Below, piece after piece: positions 1 through 5,939 of a stretch of DNA of 11,228 nt. A model generated the notes under the pieces. The model searched no databases. It was not told the origin of the DNA and worked only from the letters and a program-made list of their open reading frames with translations. Both the position numbers and the translations under genes were made by a program. The stretch is from JARRLC01 sp050290865 (lineage in GTDB: Bacteria; Pseudomonadota; Alphaproteobacteria; Rhizobiales; Rhodomicrobiaceae), in NCBI GenBank assembly GCA_050290865.1, contig JBNKIW010000068.1:1-11228 (forward strand), written 5' to 3'. Each line of letters begins with the position of its first letter. Within the stretch, counting starts at the first letter, position 1.

Positions 1-294
1 TGATGGGCTCACGATTACCCGGCAGACGTGGCAACTACGACTCACTCTCCAATGACGCCGGGTACTAGTACAGCCCGCGAGCCAAGTTAGCACCCCGTTT
101 GCTGCACGTGCGCAAGCGAACTTGCCTCGGAAAAGCTATACTAGAATCAATAATTTGCTAGTACGCTTAACCGCTAAGAAATCCTGTGAGCCCTCGCGGC
201 CGCGCCAGTGCACACATGCATGTGATGCAGACAAATTCTCTCAGCTTTGTGGTATAAGCTTCTGGGTGTAGCCGCTTTGCAAGACGGGGCTTCC
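1..294. other. Non-coding left edge with AT-rich patch
   Basis: No convincing gene is seen on either strand; every frame is broken by stops within about 30 codons. By hand count G+C is about 53% over bases 1-240, and only 22 of 60 over 121-180, clearly below the neighbouring genes. There are promoter-like words (TATACT at 137, TAGAAT at 142, TTGCCT at 122), but no pair has a normal 16-18 base spacer, so no promoter is called. Other visible structures are a perfect 10-base palindrome GTACTAGTAC at 62-71 and another palindrome near 213. Positions 2-55 could be read as the last 17 codons of an upstream gene ending in TGA, but nothing supports this beyond an open frame. Confidence 0.6.
209..229. 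repeat. Near-perfect palindrome upstream of coaBC
   Basis: CACATGCATGTG at 213-224 is a perfect 12-base palindrome. It is bracketed by TGCA at 209-212 and TGCA at 226-229, with one extra A at 225, so the symmetry spans almost 21 bases. It lies 66 bases before the chosen coaBC start, a position suitable for an operator in the leader or promoter. A similar but not identical palindrome overlaps the comM stop codon at the other edge of the window. Its function is unknown. Confidence 0.5.
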
Positions 295-1530
295 GTGCAG
301 GGAAAGTCGATACTGCTCATCATCGGCGGTGGGATCGCCGCTTACAAGACACTCGATCTCATCCGCCGCGCTCACGAACGGGGCGCGCGCGTCCGCGCCA
401 TTCTTACCGAAGCGGCCCAGCAGTTCGTGACGCCCCTTTCGGTTGCCGCGCTTGCCGGGGAAAAGGTCCTCACCGACCTGTTCGACCTGAAGGACGAAAC
501 GGAGATTGGCCATATCCGCCTGTCGCGCGAGGCCGATATCATCATCGTCGCGCCCGCCACAGCCAATCTTCTGGCCCGCATGGCGCATGGCATGGCCAGC
601 GACCTCGCCAGTGCCGTGCTGCTCGCCGCCGACAAGCCCGTGCTCGTGGCCCCCGCGATGAACTGGAAGATGTGGGCCAACCCGGCCACGCAGCGCAACG
701 CCACCCAGCTCCGCGCCGATGGCGCGCATTTCGTCGGGCCGAACGAAGGTGCGATGGCCTGCAACGAGTTCGGCGTGGGCCGCATGGCCGAAGTGGAGGA
801 AATCCTTGATGCCGCCGCGCTGGTGCTCAAGGGCGCGAGCGACCTTCCCCTTGCCGGACGGCATGTGCTCATCACCGCCGGACCGACGCACGAGGCCATC
901 GACCCCGTGCGCTACATCGCCAACCGCTCATCGGGCAAGCAGGGCTTCGCGCTCGCCGCCTCCGCCGCGTCCCTTGGCGCGCGCGTCACGCTCGTCACCG
1001 GTCCGGTCAACCTTGCCCCGCCGCCCGGCGTCACTACGGTGCGCGTCCTGAGCGCACGTGACATGCTCGCCGCCGCCGAGGGCGCCCTTCCAGCGGACAT
1101 CGCCGTCTTCGCCGCCGCCGTCGCCGACTGGCGCGTGCCCACACGTCACGCCGAAAAGATCAAAAAGCCAGGGAAAGGCAAAACACCACCTCTCGCACTC
1201 GTCGAGAATCCGGATATTCTGGCAACGATCGCCAAGCGAACAGCAGACCGCCCACCGCTTGTCATCGGCTTTGCCGCCGAGACGGAAAACGTCCTGGGGC
1301 ACGCTAAGCGAAAACTGGCAGCGAAGGGGTGCGACTGGATTGTGGCGAACGACGTTTCCACGGAGAAAGGCGTGATGGGGGGAAGTCAGAACGAAGTGCA
1401 TCTGGTCACCGCCAGCGGCGTGGAGAGCTGGCCGCTGATGCAGAAGGAAGCGGTGGCGGACGAGTTGATGCATCGTGCGGCCGCGTGGTTCGCCGCAGGG
1501 CGCAACAAGCCGTCCAGGGCGGCGGAATAG
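295..1530 (+). CDS. coaBC: CoaBC bifunctional coenzyme A biosynthesis protein
   Basis: Cytoplasmic two-domain flavoprotein of 411 residues. CoaB (phosphopantothenate-cysteine ligase) joins cysteine to 4'-phosphopantothenate using CTP; CoaC then decarboxylates the product to 4'-phosphopantetheine. The N-terminal CoaC domain shows GGGIAAYK at 11-18, the catalytic His73 in GHIRLS, PAMN at 120-123 and Cys156 in the flap GAMACNEFG. The CoaB domain starts near 188 with HVLITAGPTHE and has ANRSSGKQG (Asn210), AAVADWR, KIKK at 288-291 and NPDIL at 305. The GTG start at 295 is preferred over an upstream TTG at 247: it gives the usual short N-terminus before GGGIAAYK and places Asn210 and the lysine motif almost exactly at the known E. 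coli positions. The ribosome site is weak (GGGG about 10 bases upstream). It heads the operon with dut. The upstream neighbour frequent in Alphaproteobacteria, ubiB, is not visible. Confidence 0.95.
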   Translation: MQGKSILLIIGGGIAAYKTLDLIRRAHERGARVRAILTEAAQQFVTPLSVAALAGEKVLTDLFDLKDETEIGHIRLSREADIIIVAPATANLLARMAHGMASDLASAVLLAADKPVLVAPAMNWKMWANPATQRNATQLRADGAHFVGPNEGAMACNEFGVGRMAEVEEILDAAALVLKGASDLPLAGRHVLITAGPTHEAIDPVRYIANRSSGKQGFALAASAASLGARVTLVTGPVNLAPPPGVTTVRVLSARDMLAAAEGALPADIAVFAAAVADWRVPTRHAEKIKKPGKGKTPPLALVENPDILATIAKRTADRPPLVIGFAAETENVLGHAKRKLAAKGCDWIVANDVSTEKGVMGGSQNEVHLVTASGVESWPLMQKEAVADELMHRAAAWFAAGRNKPSRAAE

Positions 1531-1532
1531 TC

Positions 1533-2009
1533 ATGCTCTCTTTTCTCCGCCGGATAGCCAGGCCGGTCATCCACGTCCAGGTCCTGCCGCATGGCGAGGG
1601 CCTGCCGCTCCCGGAATACCAGACGGCCCACGCTGCGGGGATGGATCTCCGTGCCGCTCTGGCGCCAGGCGAAACGATCTTCCTGCCGATGGGCGAGTTC
1701 GTGCTGGTTCCGACCGGCTTGATGCTCGAAATCCCGCCCGGATTCGAGGGGCAGGTGCGCCCGCGTTCCGGGCTGGCGCTGAGCTATGGTGTCACCGTCC
1801 TGAACAGCCCCGGCACCATCGACGCCGATTATCGCGGCGAGGTCAAAGTCCTGCTCATCAACCACGGCGCCAACACCTTCACCATTGAACGCGGCACGCG
1901 TATTGCCCAACTTGTCATCCAGTCCGTCGCGCAGGCATCGTTGTCGGTGGTAACCGAACTGGCCGGGAGCGAGCGTGGTGGCGGCGGCTTCGGCTCAACA
2001 GGCCGGTAA
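1533..2009 (+). CDS. dut: Deoxyuridine 5'-triphosphate nucleotidohydrolase (dUTPase)
   Basis: Homotrimeric cytoplasmic dUTPase of 158 residues, a normal length. It hydrolyses dUTP to dUMP and pyrophosphate, keeping uracil out of DNA and feeding thymidylate synthesis. All five family motifs are present: motif 1 AAGMDLRA (34-41), motif 2 RPRSGLAL (76-83), motif 3 GTIDADYRG (94-102, with the presumed base Asp97 and uracil-pocket Tyr100), motif 4 RGTRIAQLV (120-128) and the glycine-rich motif 5 RGGGGFGSTG (148-157, Phe153 stacking on the base). It should therefore be active. The ATG at 1533 is chosen over longer in-frame starts inside coaBC because it lies 2 bases after the coaBC stop with a GGCGGAA ribosome site in front. 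This spacing implies translational coupling with coaBC. Confidence 0.96.
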   Translation: MLSFLRRIARPVIHVQVLPHGEGLPLPEYQTAHAAGMDLRAALAPGETIFLPMGEFVLVPTGLMLEIPPGFEGQVRPRSGLALSYGVTVLNSPGTIDADYRGEVKVLLINHGANTFTIERGTRIAQLVIQSVAQASLSVVTELAGSERGGGGFGSTGR

Positions 2010-2064
2010 GCGGATGGCGGCGGATTGGGCGTGCTTCCGGACCGGCGCGGAGTAAAAGCGTGTC

Positions 2065-2895
2065 ATGACATCACCTGCACCACCCCCGCTGAGTGTGGAG
2101 GAAATCCGGCGCTACAAGCGGCACCTGCTCCTGAAGGAGGTTGGCGGCCCCGGCCAGCAGAAGCTTCGGGACGCGCGCGTCCTGGTGATCGGCGCGGGCG
2201 GACTCGGCTCGCCGATGCTGATGTATCTCGCAGCGGCGGGCGTCGGCCATATCGGCATCATCGACGACGATGTGGTGTCGCTCGACAATCTGCAGCGCCA
2301 GATCGTGCACGACACGGCGCATATAGGCATACCCAAGGTCGACAGCGCCGTTGCCACACTGGAGCGCATCAACCCCCATGTGGCGGTCGAAGCGATGCCG
2401 GCGCGCATCACGGCGGACAACGCGCTCGACATCATCGGCCGCTACGACATCGTGGCCGACGGCTCGGACAATTTCGCCACCCGCTACCTCGTCAACGACG
2501 CCTGCTATCTGGCGAAGAAGCCCCTGGTATTCGCGGCGCTGGGCCGGTTCGACGGTTATCTGTCCACCTTCCGCGCCTTCGAGACCGGACCGGACGGCAA
2601 TCCGCGTCCCTCCTACCGCTGCATTTTCCCCGAGGCGCCGCCGCCGGGCACGGTCGCGGCCTGCGAGGAGGCGGGCATCCTGGGCGCCGTGGCCGGGGTG
2701 CTCGGCACGCTGCAGGCGGTCGAGGTGCTGAAGGAACTGCTCGGTCTCGGTGAAACGCTGTGCGGCAGGCTTCAGATCTACGACGCGCTCGCGGCGCGTT
2801 TCGAGACCATAAACGTGACGTGGGACCCTTCGAACCCGCTGAACGGCCGCAATCCCACGATCACGAACCTGGACATTCACCGCAGCCGCGTGTAG
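2065..2895 (+). CDS. moeB: MoeB/ThiF-family adenylyltransferase lacking the zinc cysteines
   Basis: E1-like enzyme of 276 residues that adenylates the C-terminal glycine of a ubiquitin-like sulfur carrier (MoaD for molybdopterin, ThiS for thiamine). RYKRHLLLKEVGGPGQQKL at 16-34 is the class signature. The nucleotide site has GAGGLGSP (43-50), DDD (67-69), NLQRQ (75-79), Lys91 and the catalytic-site Asp135 in DGSDN. Cys200 in AACEEAG aligns with the conserved crossover-loop cysteine. In E. coli MoeB two CxxC pairs bind zinc; here the first reads SYRC (only Cys186) and the second is replaced by SNPLNGRNP, so the zinc site is lost. Many alphaproteobacterial members appear similar. A GGAG lies 12 bases before the ATG. 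The gene follows dut by 55 bases and ends 9 bases from the convergent hydrolase gene. No carrier-protein gene is nearby, so MoaD versus ThiS specificity cannot be decided. Confidence 0.85.
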   Translation: MTSPAPPPLSVEEIRRYKRHLLLKEVGGPGQQKLRDARVLVIGAGGLGSPMLMYLAAAGVGHIGIIDDDVVSLDNLQRQIVHDTAHIGIPKVDSAVATLERINPHVAVEAMPARITADNALDIIGRYDIVADGSDNFATRYLVNDACYLAKKPLVFAALGRFDGYLSTFRAFETGPDGNPRPSYRCIFPEAPPPGTVAACEEAGILGAVAGVLGTLQAVEVLKELLGLGETLCGRLQIYDALAARFETINVTWDPSNPLNGRNPTITNLDIHRSRV

Positions 2896-2904
2896 CGCGG
2901 AAGG

Positions 2905-4305
2905 CTACTGGAGCCGCCAGTAGATGTTGGGTGACGCTCCTTGCTGCTGCAGCTGCCGCTCCCCGAGCGATTTGTGAGCGAGAACCACGTCCAGCACGTC
3001 CGTTATCACCGGAGTACTGTCGAACACATAGGAATGCCCCCATTCACGCTGCATCGACGATGCATTGCTGGCATCTATGGTATCGAAGCCGGGATAGATG
3101 ACCACGCCGCCGCTCGTGTCGCCCACCCGGCTGTAGCCGTTGATATGGGCCGAAGCTTTCAGTGCCGCATCATTCGATGACGCGTAGATTGTCTTGCGCG
3201 TCTTGGTCATCTTTGCCAGCGCGGGCGCAATTTCACTTCGGAACGTCTCGGCGTTCAGGTCCGGCGCCGCGAGCAGGATTTCCTTGATCCTGCTCATATT
3301 CTTGCCCGCCGTCACTCTTTTCATGAGCGCATCCGTGACGACGATGTTCCCCATGCTGTGGGCGAGGATGTACACCTCGCTGACCGGCAGTTTGGCGACG
3401 TCGTCCAGCAGCTTGTCGAGCACCAGGCGCGCCAGCTCCGCGGTTTCCCTGTCGCGCGCGTAGGCCCGGGCGCTGCCCGCCGAGGGCCAGCTGTAGAACA
3501 TCGCCGTGCCGGGGAACTTCAGGTCGTTGGCGAGCTGGGCGGTGCGCAGCGCGGCGTCCGTGAAGGTCGTGTTGTAGCCGTGGACGAATACGAACAATGA
3601 CTTCGACTTCGCTGAGCTGATCGCGGTCTGGAGCGCCGCGGCCGCCTCGGACGCGGAGTAGGTTTTCATGTCCGTTATGGCGAAATGCTTCGCGGGATTG
3701 TTGGAAAACTCCAGCTTCCAGAGTGACGGCAACTCCAACTCACCGAGTATGTGAGAGGGCGGAACCGATACCGTAAGACGGCCATATTCCAGATCGGATG
3801 TGTGCCTGGTGCCATAGAAATTCGCCGCGCCGGTCTTCCCCGTCCTGTCCCTGTTGGTGGCGTAATAGACCGGGATTTCGACGAGCTTCTTGCGCGCCGC
3901 GGCTTCCTTGGATTTCTCCGCCGCATCAGCAGCCCTTGTCTCCGGAGCCCGTCTGTAGGCGATGACAGGTCTCCGCTTCCTGAAGCAGTCTGCTTTGAGT
4001 ATGAGCTCGGCCACTTCGCCGCCAATGGCCTCGATTTCCCGTTTCAACTTCGCGCGCCGCTCAGCGGCTGCTTTGCCAATTACCCCGAGTTCTTTACGCT
4101 TGCGCTTCAAATCCAAGAGCAAAGCGGCCTTTCGCTTCTTCAGCGTCTCCTGGCTTTCGCCCGCTTTGACCAGCCTTGAACATTCGGAGACGCCGGCCAG
4201 ACTGCCGGAGGGCGTCTGTGCGCCGGCCGGGCCGCAAACACCAAGGACGAAAACAGCACACAAGATGGGAACCGGTCCCAGATCGAACAATTTACGCAAA
4301 GCCAT
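2905..4305 (-). CDS. Secreted alpha/beta hydrolase (DUF900 type) with N-terminal coiled coil
   Basis: Exported protein of 466 residues. Residues 1-29 look like a Sec signal peptide: basic start, hydrophobic core, cleavage after AGA at 29. Residues 50-106 are rich in Lys, Arg, Glu and Leu and should form a two-helix coiled coil. The only cysteines of the mature protein, 42 and 107, flank it and could form a disulfide. From about 143 (IPVYYATNRDR) it matches the DUF900 alpha/beta hydrolase family: oxyanion motif VFVHGYN (239-245), nucleophile Ser317 in AHSMG, Asp349 in AAPDLNAE and His424 in EWGHSY form a complete triad. It is probably an esterase or lipase-like enzyme of the periplasm or cell surface; the substrate is unknown. 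The start at 4305 is chosen because it begins the signal peptide and follows AAGGA; the frame stays open to 4437, but the extra 44 residues look non-coding. Confidence 0.85.
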   Translation of the reverse strand: MALRKLFDLGPVPILCAVFVLGVCGPAGAQTPSGSLAGVSECSRLVKAGESQETLKKRKAALLLDLKRKRKELGVIGKAAAERRAKLKREIEAIGGEVAELILKADCFRKRRPVIAYRRAPETRAADAAEKSKEAAARKKLVEIPVYYATNRDRTGKTGAANFYGTRHTSDLEYGRLTVSVPPSHILGELELPSLWKLEFSNNPAKHFAITDMKTYSASEAAAALQTAISSAKSKSLFVFVHGYNTTFTDAALRTAQLANDLKFPGTAMFYSWPSAGSARAYARDRETAELARLVLDKLLDDVAKLPVSEVYILAHSMGNIVVTDALMKRVTAGKNMSRIKEILLAAPDLNAETFRSEIAPALAKMTKTRKTIYASSNDAALKASAHINGYSRVGDTSGGVVIYPGFDTIDASNASSMQREWGHSYVFDSTPVITDVLDVVLAHKSLGERQLQQQGASPNIYWRLQ

Positions 4306-4611
4306 GATCCTTAAATTCCCAAAGCGCGAGGCACAAAAAGCGCAGAAGCCGGAGGACTGTAGCGCGCGGCGGAAGGGCACGCCGAAACTCACACAGGCGC
4401 TGCGGTCGAAACAAGGGACTCCCGCGGTTGCGGACAATCATATTTCAAGCCGAACAGGCATGCAAACTTCGGCAGCATTCGGTCCGTGACGTGAAATCGC
4501 CTATTCCAGGCGAGCCGCAGCCCACCTACATATGCCCCCGGAGCAGCGCTACGAGAGCGATGGCCGGAACCTCAAACTCAATCTCAATCTCAACATCTGC
4601 TGGGGGAAAAT
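4306..4611. other. Divergent intergenic region between hydrolase and yqhA genes
   Basis: This 306-base stretch must hold promoters for both flanking genes, which point away from each other. I could not place a convincing -35/-10 pair for either. Visible structures are a small inverted repeat, GCCGAA at 4449-4454 with TTCGGC at 4468-4473, and a hexamer repeat near 4571. Open frames crossing it look like extensions of neighbours and lack good starts. Confidence 0.5.
4571..4594 (+). repeat. Four tandem CTCAAN hexamers before yqhA
   Basis: CTCAAA, CTCAAT, CTCAAT and CTCAAC follow one another directly, ending 17 bases before the yqhA start and just ahead of its ribosome site. Low-G tracts of this kind in a GC-rich genome can be unstructured leader RNA, a direct-repeat protein site, or a slippage-prone microsatellite that changes leader length. 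The sequence alone does not choose between these. Confidence 0.6.
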
Positions 4612-5145
4612 ATGATGAAAGCGATCGAAAGGCAGCTGGAGGGGGGCATCTTCGGCAGCCGGTGGCTTCTGGCACCATTCTATGTCGGGCTGGCGCTGTC
4701 GATGTTCATGCTGCTGATTACGTTCCTGAAGGAGTTTGCACACCTGATGCCCCAGCTCTTCGGCGCCAAGCCGGGGGAAGTCATCGTCGGCGTGCTCTCC
4801 CTCGTCGATATCGTCATGGTGGCGAACCTCATCCTCCTCGTCATCTTCGCGGGTTATGAAAATTTCGTCTCCAAAATCGACACCAGCGACCATGAAGACC
4901 GCCCCGACTGGATGGGCCTCGTTTCCTTCTCCGACTTGAAGATCAAGCTGATGGGAACGATCGTCGCGATCTCCGGCATTGACCTGCTAAAGACGTTCCT
5001 CGACGTCACCGCGCACAACCCGGAAACCATCAAGTGGCGGGTCATACTGCATCTGACGTTCGTGACGTCGGGTGTGCTGTTTGCGCTCATGGACCGTCTC
5101 GCCGGGCATGCCAACAGCCAGCACAAGGAAACGGCGGCGGAATAA
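4612..5145 (+). CDS. yqhA: YqhA/UPF0114 family inner-membrane protein
   Basis: Integral membrane protein of 177 residues, slightly longer than E. coli YqhA (about 164). Family features recalled from YqhA are all present: SRWLLAP (16-22), LSLVD (62-66), FAGYENFVS.ID (79-90), IVAISGIDLL (117-126), ILHLTFV (145-151) and DRLAGH (161-166). Four membrane segments are likely at about 18-38, 58-80, 112-130 and 142-160, with charged residues between the second and third. The molecular function of this family is not established. GGGGGAA lies just upstream; ATG codons at 4612 and 4615 are both possible, and 4615 has the better spacing (7 bases). It is a single-gene unit: the hydrolase diverges upstream and the DUF4405-like gene converges downstream, with a strong hairpin between. 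Confidence 0.88.
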   Translation: MMKAIERQLEGGIFGSRWLLAPFYVGLALSMFMLLITFLKEFAHLMPQLFGAKPGEVIVGVLSLVDIVMVANLILLVIFAGYENFVSKIDTSDHEDRPDWMGLVSFSDLKIKLMGTIVAISGIDLLKTFLDVTAHNPETIKWRVILHLTFVTSGVLFALMDRLAGHANSQHKETAAE

Positions 5146-5154
5146 GCTCGGGCG

Positions 5155-5190
5155 GGGGAGGGACGGACGCGATCTGCCCCGTCCCTTCCC
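5155..5190. terminator. Bidirectional hairpin between convergent genes
   Basis: Arms 5155-5166 and 5179-5190 pair over 12 base pairs with one G-T wobble (core GGGACGG with CCGTCCC) around a 12-base loop. It fills the 51-base gap between the stops of yqhA and the DUF4405-like gene. No T-run follows on either strand, so it may work as a GC-rich terminator, a Rho-assisted 3' end or an mRNA-protecting hairpin. Confidence 0.6.
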
Positions 5191-5196
5191 GGCGGC

Positions 5197-5694
5197 TCAT
5201 TTCTCAGGCGACAGGAGGTCGCTCAGAATGTGCGCCTGTCTGCGCACGCTCGGCCCCGCCAGTTCGGCGAGCGTCTGCTGATCGGACGTCGGCGCGGGCA
5301 GACGTGTCTTCGCCAGCCGCGCGCGGAGTTCCTCGGGCGTGATTTTGGCGACCTGGGCCAGCACGGGGAGCGGCGCCTGCGCAAGCGCGCGGACCGACGC
5401 GAAGAAAGGCGGCCGCGATTTCCCGCCGCCGAGGGGCACGAAGCTCACCGCCAGCAGTATGGCGAAAATCCCCATGATGATCAGCCCCTTGGCTTCAACG
5501 AAGTAGCGCTTGAAGTTGGTGAAATTGGTGATGATATGCGGAACCAGCGCCGCGACCAGCAGCCAGCTCAGCCACTCGTGGGACCACCTGACCAGCCCGA
5601 TATGGATATGAAAGAAGACCGCGATACCGGTAACCGCGGACAGAATGAATGCGCCGATTATGACCGGCGTCGCCCATTCACGCTGGAAGATCAT
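5197..5694 (-). CDS. DUF4405-like membrane protein, putative haem-binding
   Basis: Protein of 165 residues with three predicted membrane helices at about 9-28, 41-56 and 70-87 and a polar tail. His29 and His31 end the first helix; His39 (SHEWLSW) and His53 (VPHIITNF) lie 14 residues apart at opposite ends of the second. This layout, with the NFTNFKRYF stretch after it, resembles DUF4405 and small cytochrome-b-type proteins where paired histidines hold haem. The tail (about 116-163, ITPEELRARL then SDQQTLAELAG) looks like one or two short helical modules. A role in membrane electron transfer is inferred, not shown. The ATG at 5694 is chosen because GAGGAG precedes it by about 7 bases and it begins just before the first helix; the frame is open to 5922, but the extra part is Arg-rich and shadow-like. 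The closest partner, YqhA, converges with it. Confidence 0.72.
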   Translation of the reverse strand: MIFQREWATPVIIGAFILSAVTGIAVFFHIHIGLVRWSHEWLSWLLVAALVPHIITNFTNFKRYFVEAKGLIIMGIFAILLAVSFVPLGGGKSRPPFFASVRALAQAPLPVLAQVAKITPEELRARLAKTRLPAPTSDQQTLAELAGPSVRRQAHILSDLLSPEK

Positions 5695-5877
5695 GGAAAG
5701 CTCCTCGTCTGTGAATACAAAAAATGCGGAAGGTCCGGGCAGTCTGATTAGCAACATGCGCCTTACAACAGCCTGACGAACGGCGTCCCGGCACATATGT
5801 CGCACCCGTACCGGCGGGCGGCAGTGGCGCGGCCGCCGCTCAGCCGGGGATAAACCGCACCGGATGCACCGCTTCCT

Positions 5878-5906
5878 CTGCCATTTCGTGCCCGCGCGTT
5901 TATGCT
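5878..5906 (+). promoter_or_regulatory. Possible sigma-70 promoter for the 5940 gene
   Basis: CTGCCA at 5878-5883 and TATGCT at 5901-5906 each match the consensus at four of six positions with a 17-base spacer, which would give a leader of about 27 bases. GGGGGA then sits 8 bases before the ATG. The rest of the 245-base divergent gap (5695-5939) shows only a GC-rich inverted repeat, GGCGGC at 5817 with GCCGCC at 5832, and no clear promoter for the minus-strand gene. Confidence 0.3.
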
Positions 5907-5939
5907 GAGCCGCAACTGGCACTTTCAGGGGGACACGTC

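Noticed and set aside
104..111. GCACGTGC palindrome shared with 9437-9444 as a common regulatory site for coaBC and comM
   Set aside because: CACGTG-type words also occur inside coding regions (for example near 1053), so two copies upstream of genes are not persuasive.
80..175. Integron attC-like site
   Set aside because: GCTTAAC at 165 fits one core-site consensus, but no matching GTTRRRY with the right spacing or imperfect inverted arms was found.
158..179. CTAGTAC plus CGCTAAGA as a direct repeat with 11154-11182
   Set aside because: Matches of 7 and 8 bases between two stretches of about 200 bases are expected by chance, and the spacing differs (7 versus 14).
2071..2880. Long minus-strand open frame opposite moeB
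   Set aside because: It mirrors the moeB gene, is Arg-rich and has no recognisable motif or ribosome site.
4306..4437. N-terminal extension of the secreted hydrolase
   Set aside because: The frame is open, but the 44 extra residues would bury a clear signal peptide and have no family likeness or ribosome site.
5695..5922. N-terminal extension of the DUF4405-like protein
   Set aside because: The extra 76 residues are Arg- and Cys-rich shadow sequence, and GAGGAG sits correctly before the ATG at 5694.
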